This document shows positions 46,479 to 56,218 of a stretch of 64,000 nt of DNA, one piece after another. The notes under the pieces were generated by a model. The model did no database searches. It had not been told where the DNA came from and worked only from the letters and a program-made list of their open reading frames with translations. The stretch's first letter is position 1, and each line of letters begins with the position of its first letter. The stretch spans positions 89,413-153,412 of the forward strand of contig NZ_AYPQ01000009.1 in NCBI RefSeq assembly GCF_000633635.1. The letters run 5' to 3'. Source of the stretch: Enterococcus crotali. GTDB taxonomy: Bacteria > Bacillota > Bacilli > Lactobacillales > Enterococcaceae. A program made the translations under genes and the position numbers.

Positions 46479-47015
46479 TTATCGCTCAACAGCCACTCGA
46501 ATATATTTATAAACAGTTCCTATTGAAACATTGCAGGCTTTTGCAACTTCTTGGATCGTCATATCCTCTTTGTCATACATATAACGAATTCGTTCGATGA
46601 TATCCAAGTCAATGGTTGGTCTACCACTAGCTCTCCCATTTTTCTTTGCGGTTTTTAATGCTTCATCCGCTCTAATCCGATAGGCTTGTTTATCGTGCGT
46701 TGCCATTAGGTATAGAAATTCTATGTAGAGGCCATTAGTGAATACATTTGTTTTAGAGAACTCATTGATGATCAATGAACCCTTATTCTTTTTAATGAGC
46801 GTCAAAATAGGATATAATTGGTTGATCGTAAATTTACTACCAATACTCGCTAAATCAACGATGATCATCTCGTTGTGGATATTCTCCTTTACAAACTGTT
46901 CAAAACTGTCGATTTCTGTTAAATAAACATCACGCTCGACAATCGATTCACATCCTAGTTGATATAGAATTTCATACTCTTCATTAGATGATCGGCTCGT
47001 ATAACCAATTTTCAT
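46479..47015 (-). CDS. Serine-recombinase-like regulator with degenerate catalytic domain
   Basis: The 178-residue protein has the resolvase fold at the N-terminus (MKIGYTSRSSNEEYEIL) and an intact HTH_7 domain at the C-terminus (GRPTIDLDIIERIRYM; TIQEVAKACNVSIGTVYKYI). The nucleophile Ser position is kept, but the first Arg (Y-x-R in active enzymes) is Ser, and the L-D-R-L-G-R-S region reads DLASIGSKF, so recombination is unlikely. It lies about 130 bases upstream of the large WxL gene in the same direction and probably regulates it. The start at 47015 follows AAGGAGTGGCAG. Confidence 0.85.
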   Translation of the reverse strand: MKIGYTSRSSNEEYEILYQLGCESIVERDVYLTEIDSFEQFVKENIHNEMIIVDLASIGSKFTINQLYPILTLIKKNKGSLIINEFSKTNVFTNGLYIEFLYLMATHDKQAYRIRADEALKTAKKNGRASGRPTIDLDIIERIRYMYDKEDMTIQEVAKACNVSIGTVYKYIRVAVER

Positions 47016-47362
47016 ATCTGCCACTCCTTTTTTATTTAATAAGAATGTACGCTGTAGAAGAATCATCTGTTAAAGCGCGCTCTCTTAAGACATATGTTAC
47101 GGGAACACGATGCGCTATTCTACTTCAAAATCCTTATTAAACAACTGATGTTTTAGAAAAAATAGACAGTTTAGCCCCCTTAGCTTCTAAGAATAAACGC
47201 TCAAAGTATCTATAATACAGTGTTTCTATCTTGTAATAATTTTCACATCATTTATTCATAAATAGGCAATTAATATAAAAAAAGCCCTTAATAAGTAACT
47301 TTATGTGTTAAAAGTTACTTCTCAGGATTATAATGACTATAATTACTGCGAGGTGAAGACTT
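47016..47362. other. Divergent control region between the resolvase-like and Mga-like genes
   Basis: No gene is seen in these 347 bases. AAGTAACTTT (47293-47302) and AAAAGTTACTT (47310-47320) form an inverted repeat just upstream of TATAAT (47329-47334), with a weak -35 (TGTTAA, 47306-47311) 17 bases before it. This is a plausible operator and promoter for the Mga-like gene. Confidence 0.5.
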
Positions 47363-48844
47363 ATCGAAAATCTATTAGATAATCAAGAAAAGAGATCCCT
47401 TCTATTTTTAAGAACACTCTATAATAACGAACGCTGGTTCACTGAAAAAGAACTCTCAAAAATCGGAAAATGTTCCTCTGATGCAACGTACCGAACCTTG
47501 AACCTTTTAAGACAAATTAAATATAACCAAAACGATAGCCTTGAAATTATTAGTAAAAAGAATAAGGGCTTTTTTTTACAAGCAAGTCCTTTGCACTCTA
47601 TCGGGGAAACCGAAAGCCTGTTTATTAAAGACACTATCAGTTACCGATTGATCGACTTGATTTTCCATGAACAAGGCTATACTTTAGCTGATTTAGCTGA
47701 TATTTTCTATGTGTCTAATAGTACAATTTATCGGAAACTAAAAAGCTTAGCAGATTATTTTGCTGAAAATGGGCTCTCTCTTAATATGAATAATTTTGTT
47801 ATTTCTGGCCCGGAACATATCATTAGAGAATTTTTTTATCGTTTCTATTGGTCTGTTATCAAAAGTTCCCAGTGGCCATTTAAAACAGTTTCATTTGAAG
47901 AACTAGCAAAAAGTTACGATGAAAAAATGGCGGCGATGACCTTTCAACTAACTGAAACTGAACGCTTGCAGTTTTTATATCGCTTAGCAATCAATCAAAT
48001 TCGCTACCAGCATCAACATTTTATAACGCTTGCGCCTGATAAAGATATTATAGATCCCTATCTTCAGCGCTATTCCCATTATATGAAGCCTTTTGTAAAG
48101 ACGGATGTCCCAAATGCTTATCAGATAAATGAATGGACCTTTTTAGCATTGATTCTAATCTCAAACCCTGTATTTGATGAACTTCATGGTGATTATGAAA
48201 TCAAAGTAAATTGGCATAAAAAAAAGAAAACCTTGGCTTATATATTCGCTATAAGCTTGATTCACTCTTACAAAAGACGAAATGAACATCTTGTTTTTAA
48301 TAATGAAACAAAATTGATTTTTAAACTACTTTCTTCTTATATATATACCATTGCTTTTTCAGAACTAACGATTCACCATTCAAATATCCCTAATGTTCTT
48401 GACTCCATCAAAGAAACAAACCTGGCTTTCTTTAAACAATCTCAACTAATCATGAAAAGTGTCCTCCATCTTTTCCCAAAGAGTCGCGTTCATTTTGATC
48501 AAGACTATTTACTCTATAATATTGTCCTTATTTTCAGTTCATCCATCAATATTCAAGATATAAAAAAAGAAATTGTTGTAAAACTAGTCTGTACTGTAGA
48601 ACCTCTTAGTGAAGAATACCTTCGACAAAAATTAGCTAAACAATCGAACCATAACTTAATTATTTATACTGGGACAAAACAGCAAACCAATGATGAGCAC
48701 TATGATTTGTTGTTATCTGATTTTCATTTTGATGAACAAGATTATCCTACCGCTTCAAATATTTATATTTGGGACTTTCCTCCGAATGACAGAGATTGGA
48801 AAAATATTTTTTCTATGATAGATTCAATTGCTAGTGAAGGGTGA
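47363..48844 (+). CDS. Mga-like helix-turn-helix regulator without a standard start codon
   Basis: The frame codes for IENLLDNQEKRSLLFLRTLY, then WFTEKELSKIGKCSSDATYRTL and a second helix-turn-helix (YTLADLADIFYVSNSTIYRKL), then a long C-terminal region typical of Mga/AtxA regulators, about 493 residues in all. GAGGTG lies 8 bases before ATC at 47363, and no ATG, GTG or TTG occurs between the upstream in-frame stop (47354) and this conserved region. The TTG at 47498 would remove the first HTH. Either a base is missing or changed, or initiation is non-standard. It is divergent from the surface locus and probably controls it. Confidence 0.78.
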   Translation: MENLLDNQEKRSLLFLRTLYNNERWFTEKELSKIGKCSSDATYRTLNLLRQIKYNQNDSLEIISKKNKGFFLQASPLHSIGETESLFIKDTISYRLIDLIFHEQGYTLADLADIFYVSNSTIYRKLKSLADYFAENGLSLNMNNFVISGPEHIIREFFYRFYWSVIKSSQWPFKTVSFEELAKSYDEKMAAMTFQLTETERLQFLYRLAINQIRYQHQHFITLAPDKDIIDPYLQRYSHYMKPFVKTDVPNAYQINEWTFLALILISNPVFDELHGDYEIKVNWHKKKKTLAYIFAISLIHSYKRRNEHLVFNNETKLIFKLLSSYIYTIAFSELTIHHSNIPNVLDSIKETNLAFFKQSQLIMKSVLHLFPKSRVHFDQDYLLYNIVLIFSSSINIQDIKKEIVVKLVCTVEPLSEEYLRQKLAKQSNHNLIIYTGTKQQTNDEHYDLLLSDFHFDEQDYPTASNIYIWDFPPNDRDWKNIFSMIDSIASEG

Positions 48845-48873
48845 GTTTAGTGACGTTAGGAATTTTATCACTC

Positions 48874-48916
48874 CATAGAAAAAAACGCAGAGATTTTTTC
48901 TCTACGTTTTTCTATG
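48874..48916. terminator. Bidirectional terminator
   Basis: CATAGAAAAAAACGCAGAGA pairs with TCTCTACGTTTTTCTATG between the convergent Mga-like and UvrA-like genes, with A/T tracts usable on both strands. Confidence 0.75.
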
Positions 48917-48919
48917 CGA

Positions 48920-51141
48920 TTAAATAAATTGTCCCGTAATCGAATGACTCGCTTTTATTTCTTCCGGCTTCCCTTCAAAAACAATTTCTCCGCCTTGATT
49001 TCCGCCGTCTGGTCCAATATCTACGATCCAGTCTCCTTGTTTGATCAAGTCAACATGATGCTCGATCACAACAACTGTATTTCCTTGATCTACTAAATGA
49101 TTCATGATTTGAAGTAAATGTTCGATATCGGATAAATGCAGCCCAGTTGAAGGTTCATCCAACACATAGATACTGCCTTTTTTGTAAAACTCACTGGCTA
49201 ACTTCATGCGCTGACATTCACCACCAGATAAGGTGTTCATCGGCTGTCCCAACGTTAAATAACTCAATCCGACTTGATCCATAGCTTTGATTTTTTTTAG
49301 AATCGCTGGCTCTTGGAAAAAGTCCAACGCATCTTCCACCGTTAACCCTAATACTTCCGTAATGTTTTTCCCTTGAAACTGATACGCTAATACTTCTTGT
49401 TTATAACGCTTGCCATGACAGACATCACATTCACTTTTGATCGCTTCCATAAAAGCTAAATTCGTCTCGATAAACCCTTGTCCTTTACAATTCTCACAAC
49501 TACCCTTGGAATTGTAGCTAAATAAGGATGGTGACACTTCGTTTGCTTTGCCGAATAGCTTTCTAATGTTATCCATGATGCCAATATACGTTGCAGGATT
49601 GGAACGTGAATTCGTTTGTGCGGCAGCTTGATCGATCACGATTGCTTCGGGATACTCTGCTAAAAAGGAATCTTTGACTAAGGTACTTTTTCCTGAACCT
49701 GCTACACCTGTGATCATCGTCAATGTTTTTTTCGGAATCCGCAATACACTGTTTTTTAAATTATGCATGCTTGAAGAACGTCCTTGGTAAAATTCTTTCG
49801 CAGGTCGAACTTCGCTTTTTAATACGGTTTGATTGTTCAAAAAGTTTCCAGTTAGCGTATCTGATGCAAGTAATTCTTGATAGGTTCCTTCAAACATGAT
49901 GTTCCCACCATGTTTTCCAGCTTGCGGTCCAACTTCGATCACATGATCGGCAATTTTGATCACATCTGGATCATGTTCGATCACGATCACAGTATTGCCT
50001 TTATCTCTCAGTTTGAACAACAATTCATTTAACCGGTGAACATCTCTGGGATGCAGCCCAATACTGGGTTCATCAAAGATATAAATCAAATCGACTAAAC
50101 TATTGTTTAAATGCTTGACCATCTTCACACGCTGCGATTCACCGCCAGATAAGGTGGTCGTTTCTCGCTCTAAACTTAAATAACCTAACCCAATGTCAAC
50201 TAAATGACTGATTTTTTCTTTCAAATTTTTAATAATAGGTTGTGCATTGGGAACTTCCAATGTTTCTAGCACTTCGAGCAACTTTCCAAGTTCCATCGAC
50301 GTAAAATCAGCAATCGAATAGTCTTCGACTTTTACAGCTAGGGAAGCTTTGGATAAACGTTTCCCCTCACAAGTTGGACAACATGCTTCTAAGGTATAGT
50401 CATTGATCAATTTTTGCGTTCTTGGAGAAATCTCTCCTTCTTTTTGCAAATACAAACGATTAAATTTAGTGAATAATCCTTCGTAGCTTAAATTGACCCC
50501 ATCGATTTTGACCTTCATATCTTTTCCATAAAGTAAGGTGTCTAGTTCTTGCTCCGTGTAGTCTTCAATTTTCTTGTCATTATCAAAAAGTCCTGAATCT
50601 AAGTAGCCTTTCATATACCACTCAGTATTTTTAAAAGCTGAAAATTGGATTGCACCACTATTTAGAGACTGTGTGCGGTCCAAGAATTTTTCTTCATCGA
50701 TTCGTACCGTTTTCCCAATTCCCTGACATTCAGGACACATCCCCGCTTGGTCATTAAACGAAAAATAATTGGCTGTGCCAATACTTTGTTGACCAAATCT
50801 TGAAAAGAGGACTCTTAATAATGGATTAATATCTGTGATCGTTCCTAATGTCGAACGAGAATTTCCTCCAAGACGTTTTTGATTGATGACGACTGAGGTC
50901 GCTAAATTTTCGATACTGTCTACATCTGGTTGTTGATATTTCGGCAGAAATTTTGAATGAAGGCACTGAACGTTTCATTCAATTGCCGTTGAGATTCATT
51001 GGCAATCGTTTCAAAAACAATTGATGATTTTCCTGAACCTGACACTCCTGTAAAAACCGTGATTTTTCGTTTCGGTATTTTTACAGAGACATTTTTTAAA
51101 TTATTTTCTCTGGCCCCGGTGATCGTTACATATTCTGTCAT
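48920..51141 (-). pseudogene. UvrA-like ABC ATPase (drug-resistance/UvrA2 type), frameshifted as given
   Basis: Restored, the protein has ~740 residues, shorter than DNA-repair UvrA (~940). It carries two ABC modules: Walker A GVSGSGKSS (about 32) and GVAGSGKST; signatures LSGGESQRV and LSGGECQRM; and zinc-finger segments MCPECQGIG and CDVCHGKRY. The break is at 50948-50950, where one added base turns NFCRNINNQM-stop into NFLPKYQQPDVDSIENL. Short UvrA-like proteins are linked to drug resistance in several Firmicutes and actinobacteria. A MerR-type protein is encoded divergently and likely controls it. Confidence 0.84.
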
Positions 51142-51159
51142 AAAAATCCTCCTTAAAAT

Positions 51160-51280
51160 AAAAGCGGAACAAATCGGTTAATCCTGTAGAAAATTAGGAA
51201 ATTGGCATTGAAATGCTCTTTATTTCACTGACAATTTATCTATTTTCCTAAGGATTGATTTGTGCAGCTAGATAACAGTT
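51160..51280 (+). repeat. Palindromic intergenic repeat with covarying arms
   Basis: It shares the family layout (AAAAGCGGA start, GCAGCTAGATAA end), but the stem is ACAAATC...AATCCT pairing with AGGATT-GATTTGT instead of the GC-rich arms at 20791. The inner stem is AAATTG with CAATTT. Pairing is kept although the bases differ. Confidence 0.7.
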
Positions 51281-51339
51281 AAAAGCGTAGCGGGCTCGTT
51301 CAGCTCTTCGGGAAAAAGACCTCCCCCCACTACTAGCTA
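51281..51339 (+). repeat. Palindromic intergenic repeat, shortened copy
   Basis: It begins AAAAGCGTAGCGGGCTCGTT, like the copy at 20791, and ends in CTAGCTAC after only about 59 bases, with the centre lost. Confidence 0.55.
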
Positions 51340-51452
51340 CCATCAAACTAACCTTATCGTAGCACATTTATGCAAGTTCTAAGGTTTTAGATTACAATCC
51401 GCTTTAAATCAATTATAATAACAGAAAAGATTGGCATCCGGAGGAATCGTCT

Positions 51453-52186
51453 ATGATCATTCGCCCTATTGAAATTGCGAAACAGTTAAACATTAGCACA
51501 AGCTTATTACGACACTATGAAAAAAACTGCTACTTCCCTTACCTAAGAGAAGTAGCAGTGGTTATCGCATTTATACAGAAGAAAGCTTGCATTATTTCCG
51601 GGCGATCAGGACGACAACGATCACTTATGGCTATCATGTGACTCAAAAAATCATGACGGCCATTCAAGCGGGAAACTTTTCCGCCGCTTTTTGGTTACTC
51701 AATGATGAACAAGTCAAATTGCATCAACGAAAAAAAATATCCGACCAAACCTTAGCCCTCCTTCACGAAGAAGAATGGCAAGACATCACACAAATGCCAA
51801 AACGCGGTTGGTTAACGATCGGCGAAACCGCTGAACGTTTAGCCATCACAGAAACAGCCATTCGACACTGGACCAAAGAACAACTTCTTGAAGTTCCTCG
51901 TGATCCAGAGAGTAATTATCGAATGTTTGATGAACACGCGATCCAGCAATTACTATTTATTCGCATGATTCGTGCCTCTACTTGGTCATTAGATGAGGTT
52001 CGGGAAATCCTAGCTCAATTTCACGCTGATTCTCCTAAACGAATGATTGAACTTGCCGAGCAATCCTTACGTTCTTTGAATGAATTATTGAAACGGCAAA
52101 TGATTTCTACGAAATATATCTATGCGTTAATTCAATTTTTAGAGCCTAATTTTTTTGAAGATTTTCCTGATTCTAATTTTTATTGA
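51453..52186 (+). pseudogene. Tandem MerR-domain regulator, frameshifted as given
   Basis: The restored ~244-residue protein has two MerR-type DNA-binding domains: the first starts IEIAKQLNISTSLLRHYEK, the second WLTIGETAERLAITETAIRHW (about 113-133). The frame breaks in a run of seven A (51520-51526); one added A gives HYEKKLLLPLPKRSSSGYRIY, the normal MerR continuation. The C-terminus is short and has no obvious ligand domain. GGAGGAATC precedes the ATG. It is divergent from the UvrA-like gene, with two palindromic repeats between. Confidence 0.82.
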
Positions 52187-52191
52187 GTTAT

Positions 52192-52243
52192 AATAAAGCC
52201 CTTAAAACAACACAAACATCAGTGTTGTCTTAAGGGCTTTATT
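52192..52243. terminator. Bidirectional terminator
   Basis: AATAAAGCCCTTAAAACAACAC pairs with GTGTTGTCTTAAGGGCTTTATT (one mismatch) directly after the MerR-like stop codon. The next ~150 bases to the RpiR stop hold no gene. Confidence 0.85.
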
Positions 52244-52394
52244 CGGATAAATATAGCATAAATGGCTATTACGTACCTAACAATTTTGAAAAAAGTAACT
52301 ATCTTAGCCATGACCATAAACACACACTCAATAGGAATATCTTTTCTAAGTAATTTTCATAGTCAAAACTTCAAGATAGAAATCGGCGTATTCT

Positions 52395-53210
52395 TCAATG
52401 AAGTATAATTTTTTCGAAATTGCGATTGAAAATACACGAGTATAGAACATTTAAAATGTACTCAATAGCAATTTGTGACGAAAAAGTCGAAACTTTAAAA
52501 TCCGCTTCTTCATTGTTTGGAATCGGATATACGACAGTAGCATACTTAGCCAGCTGACTTTTTAAATTTGACGTAATTGCAATGATCGGTGTCCCTCGTT
52601 TAGTAAAAATTTGAGCCTCGTTTACCATTTCTGCTGTATTTCCACTATAAGAAACAATGATCGCAACATCCTCTTTTGTTGCATTATTTGCCAGATAAAA
52701 TTGTTCTGGCTGTAAATGAACAAGCTGAATATACATATTGATGCGCAAAAGTTTGGTTTGAAAATCAGTTAATCGAATAAAGGAATTACTCACTCCAACA
52801 GCCATGATATTTTTTGCATTTAACAGTAAATCAACTCCTTGATTCAAGTCTTTTTCTGTTAAAATCGTTTGTGTTGAATGAATGGTTTCTTCTGTAAGCT
52901 GAGCAATTTTATTTGCGACCATACTATCAGAATCTTCTCTGTTAAAAGGCATATTCGCATCAATGTTGCGAATATTTCGATAGTACACTTCCAAATCTCT
53001 GGAAAGCTTGATTTTAAACTCTTTAAACCCACTGTTTCCTGCCTTTTGGCACAAACGGACAATCGTAGATGTAGAAGAATTAGTTGTAGTTGCCAATTCA
53101 TAAATTGACATATGTAGAACTCTTTCAGTATGTGCCAAAATAAATTCAATGATCAATTGTTCATTATAAGTAAATTTCTCTGTCTGCTTCAGTTCTTCGA
53201 TTAAATTCAT
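52395..53210 (-). CDS. RpiR family transcriptional regulator
   Basis: The 271-residue protein has an N-terminal helix-turn-helix (SSTSTIVRLCQKAGNSGFKEFK, about 45-66) and a C-terminal SIS domain (IMAVGVSNSFIRL; IVSYSGNTAEMVNEA). It binds a sugar phosphate and probably represses or activates the divergent PTS permease gene through the GAAACTATGTTTC-type sites between them. AAAGGTGAGG precedes the ATG. Confidence 0.9.
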   Translation of the reverse strand: MNLIEELKQTEKFTYNEQLIIEFILAHTERVLHMSIYELATTTNSSTSTIVRLCQKAGNSGFKEFKIKLSRDLEVYYRNIRNIDANMPFNREDSDSMVANKIAQLTEETIHSTQTILTEKDLNQGVDLLLNAKNIMAVGVSNSFIRLTDFQTKLLRINMYIQLVHLQPEQFYLANNATKEDVAIIVSYSGNTAEMVNEAQIFTKRGTPIIAITSNLKSQLAKYATVVYPIPNNEEADFKVSTFSSQIAIEYILNVLYSCIFNRNFEKIILH

Positions 53211-53236
53211 AACCTCACCTTTCGTTTGTAAGAAAA

Positions 53237-53292
53237 GAAACTATGTTTCTCGTTAAGTATACCTTATCCCAATTATTTATGAAACATAGTTA
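53237..53292. promoter_or_regulatory. Paired RpiR operator candidates
   Basis: GAAACTATGTTTC (53237-53249), a palindrome apart from its centre, and GAAACATAGTTA (53281-53292), its inverted relative, lie 31 bases apart in the divergent rpiR/PTS control region. Confidence 0.55.
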
Positions 53293-53318
53293 CAGAATTC
53301 GCGTTTCCTATTTACTTA

Positions 53319-53332
53319 AGAAAGCGTTTTAA
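53319..53332 (+). promoter_or_regulatory. cre-like site upstream of the second PTS IIC gene
   Basis: AGAAAGCGTTTTAA has the cre core (GAAAGCGTTTT) but lacks the outer T and C of the consensus. It lies 44 bases before the start codon, so repression by CcpA is plausible but unproven. Confidence 0.35.
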
Positions 53333-53375
53333 CTAAGATGTGCTTATAACAAATAGATTGTTGGAGGAGATAAAA

Positions 53376-54682
53376 ATGGAAAAAATGACTAGTTGGGTCG
53401 AGTCATCTTTGGTTCCAAAAGTGTCAAAAATTACAAATCTAAGGTACTTTCAAGCATTACGGAATGGTTTTTTGCCATTATACCATTGACGATCATCGGA
53501 TCGATTTTCATGCTGATCACAGATTTTCCTGTTCCAGGATATGAAGAGTTTATGGCAGGTATTTTTGGTTCAGAGTGGATGAATTTTATTTCACCGGCAT
53601 ATAGAGCAACGTTTAATATGATGGGGATTATTTTTGCTGGAACAATGTCTTATAAATTAGCAGAAAGCTATAGTATGGACAAATTGACCTCCCTCGTTTT
53701 AGGAATTGTGGCTTATGTGGTGGTTTTACCTAAAAGTGTTACAACTGAAACAGGTGAAGTCGTAAATAAAGTTCTATCTTTTGATTGGTTAGGAACACAA
53801 GGCGTTATTACCGCTATTATTATGTCCATCATTTCTGTTGAGTTGACACGTTTTTGTTTGAAAAAAAAGCTGATTATCCGCATGCCGGAAAGTGTCCCTA
53901 CGATGGTCAGTCAAGCATTTAGCGCATTGATTCCAGGAATCTTTATTGTAGCTGTTTCTTTAGTCATAAATGGTGTTGGTGTGGTCTTTTCAGAGTCATT
54001 CCCGCAATTAATTTATACATTGATTCAAGCACCGCTGCAAGGAATCATCGGAACTCCTTTTGCGATTATTTTAGTCGCTGGTTTGAATGGTTTACTGTGG
54101 TGGTTTGGTATCCATCCAACTGTGATCAACTCTATGCTTTATCCAATCCTATACGCTAATGCGGATAAAAACCAGGCCTTAGCAGAATTAGGACAGCTTA
54201 CCACACAAACTGGTAATTTTGGAACGGTTCAGATGTTGGATCAATTCGCTACGATCGGCGGCGCTGGATGTACGATCGGTTTAGCGATTGCAATGGCAAT
54301 TGTTGCCCGTTCATCACGAATGAAGGCAATGTCAAAAATCTCATTTGTCCCTGCTTTTTTCAATATTAATGAACCTTTGATCTTTGGTCTTCCAGTTATT
54401 TTTAATCCATTGATCCTGATTCCAATCACCATTGCTCCAATTGTTTCTGTATTGATCGCCTTATTATCAATGAAGGTCGGTTTTATGCCGATGTTTACGA
54501 GTATTCAAGCACCATGGGCTACTCCCTTTATTTTTTCTGGTTTTCTAGTGGGGCAATGGCAAGGAGCTGTTACCCAAATCATAGCGGTGATTGCTTCGGT
54601 TGCTATTTACTATCCGTTTGTTAAAGCATTAGACAATCAGTACAAGAAAGAAGAGCTTCATGAAATACCCGACACACTATAA
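53376..54682 (+). pseudogene. PTS cellobiose-type permease IIC, frameshifted near the 5' end as given
   Basis: From the ATG at 53376 (after TTGGAGGAG) the protein reads MEKMTSWVESSLVPKVSKI and reaches YFQALRNGF. The frame then breaks in a run of six T (53468-53473); one added T gives GFFAIIPLTIIGSIF and continues through the complete permease. LWWFGIHPTVIN, FFNINEPLIFGLPVIF and ATPFIFSGFLVG are the CelB-family landmarks. The restored length is ~435 residues. IIA and IIB are not nearby. It is divergent from an RpiR gene and followed by a PLP-dependent lyase gene. Confidence 0.85.
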
Positions 54683-54800
54683 TCTAGCTTCACGAGCTGG
54701 CACTTCGGAAAAAAGATAAAAATAGAATGAGCCAGAAAATGTCTCCATCAATTTTGTCTATTTTTCAGTCAGTGCTAAACGAGTTCGTTCAGCTTTAAAA
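54683..54800 (-). repeat. Palindromic intergenic repeat, inverted copy
   Basis: Read on the minus strand it starts AAAGCTGAACGAACTCGTTTAG and ends AGTGCCAGCTCGTGAAGCTAGA. GCACT pairs with AGTGC and ACGAACT with AGCTCGT (one mismatch), again with arm bases unlike the other copies. Confidence 0.65.
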
Positions 54801-54812
54801 CTTAAGGAGAAA

Positions 54813-55994
54813 ATGATGATGAAAAATGAATATGATGAAAATATTTGCTGTGAAGTAGAAAAACAGACTGAAAAAAGCTATCACTCGATGGCTCCCGAAA
54901 TAGTTCAAACGTCTTCCTTTTCTTTTCCAACCTATGAAGAGTTTATCGCTGTAAGTGCAGATGAAAAGAATAACTATGTCTACACTCGAGGAACGAATCC
55001 AACAACTGAAATACTGGAAAAAAAGATCGCTCGACTTGAAAGAGGAGCAAAGTGCAAAGTATTTTCATCAGGTATGGGCGCTATTTCCGCAACCATGTTT
55101 ACGCTCCTATCACAAGGTGATCATGTTTTGATGGTCAATACGATATACGGAGAATCACTGTCCTTTATCCAATATATGGAAAAATTTGGTGTAACATTAA
55201 CCAAAATAGATGTCTCAACAACGGCTGAAATCGAAGCTCATATACAGTCCAATACCAAAGTGATTTATTTTGAAAGTCCTTCTTCTCAAAAATTTGAACT
55301 GCTGGATTTAGAGAAAATTACTGCAATGGCTCAAAAACAGAATATACGCACGGTCATCGATAATACTTGGGCATCCCCTTTATTTCAGCATCCATTAGAT
55401 TATGGTGTGGATATTGTGATCCACTCTTGCTCAAAGTATATCGGTGGTCATTCTGATATTGTCGCAGGAGCTGTTATAGGCGAAGAAAAGTTAGTTGATG
55501 AGATTTTTGAAAATGGACATCAATCGCTTGGTGCAGTCAATAGTCCCTTTAATTCGTGGCTAGCCATTCGAGGTTTGAGAACATTACCTGTACGTATGGC
55601 TCATCAGACTCATGCGATCCAAACTGTTTTAAATCATTTAAAAGAAGATCCTCGAATCAGTAAGATCCACCATCCTTATTTAGCTGTTGGTGAACAAAAG
55701 GAACTTGGGGATAAATATTTAAGCGGCTATGGTTCATTGTTTGCTATTGATTTAGAAGATACCGATTTTACGCGCCTTAAAGCCTTTGTCAATGCATTAG
55801 AAGTTGTAACTATTGGTGTTAGCTGGGGAGGCTTCGAGAGTCTAGCACTACCAGTCGTTAAGGGAAATAACCTAGATGCTGTGAAAAAACGCGGCCTGTC
55901 TCCGGCACACATTAGAATGTATGTTGGTTTAGAAGAACCGATGTCAATTGTCGAGGATATTCAACAAGCATTAGACCAGGTTTATGGTAAATAG
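54813..55994 (+). CDS. Cys/Met metabolism PLP-dependent enzyme (C-S lyase / cystathionine gamma-type)
   Basis: The 393-residue protein has the family motifs: YTRGTNPTTEILEKKIARLE (about 50-69), FSSGMGAISAT (about 78), VIDNTWASPLFQHPLDYG (about 176-193) and the PLP-lysine in HSCSKYIGGHSDIVAGAV (about 200-217). It could be methionine gamma-lyase, cystathionine gamma-lyase/synthase or a homocysteine-forming sulfhydrylase; family resemblance does not decide. The first ATG is very near AAGGAG, so the third ATG (54819) may be used. It lies behind a PTS permease with a palindromic repeat between. Confidence 0.88.
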   Translation: MMMKNEYDENICCEVEKQTEKSYHSMAPEIVQTSSFSFPTYEEFIAVSADEKNNYVYTRGTNPTTEILEKKIARLERGAKCKVFSSGMGAISATMFTLLSQGDHVLMVNTIYGESLSFIQYMEKFGVTLTKIDVSTTAEIEAHIQSNTKVIYFESPSSQKFELLDLEKITAMAQKQNIRTVIDNTWASPLFQHPLDYGVDIVIHSCSKYIGGHSDIVAGAVIGEEKLVDEIFENGHQSLGAVNSPFNSWLAIRGLRTLPVRMAHQTHAIQTVLNHLKEDPRISKIHHPYLAVGEQKELGDKYLSGYGSLFAIDLEDTDFTRLKAFVNALEVVTIGVSWGGFESLALPVVKGNNLDAVKKRGLSPAHIRMYVGLEEPMSIVEDIQQALDQVYGK

Positions 55995-56112
55995 GCTCCC
56001 TTCTAAAAAAAATAACACAATAATTGAATGTGACAATTAATGTGTCTGACTAAAATATGGTGTTGGTTGGTAGTAAATGTTCTGTAAATAAAAAGATACG
56101 CTCTAGAGATAA

Positions 56113-56162
56113 AAAAACAAATTGTGTAAGTCAGTCACCCACTGCTTATGCAATTTGTTTTT
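56113..56162 (+). terminator. Terminator downstream of the PLP enzyme
   Basis: AAAAACAAATTGTGTAAG pairs with CTTATGCAATTTGTTTTT and ends in six T. The ~120 bases between it and the PLP-enzyme stop codon hold no gene. Confidence 0.75.
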
Positions 56163-56218
56163 CACTATTTGGTGTAAGAAATTTGATCCCTACCAAGTAG
56201 AATACAGACTCTTACTTA

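Noticed and set aside
47498..48844. Mga-like gene starting at TTG 47498
   Set aside because: Conserved coding sequence with a helix-turn-helix extends 135 bases upstream in the same frame, directly after a GAGGTG site.
56100..56162. Small RNA gene after the PLP enzyme
   Set aside because: The hairpin with six terminal T is adequately explained as a terminator, and no separate promoter was seen.
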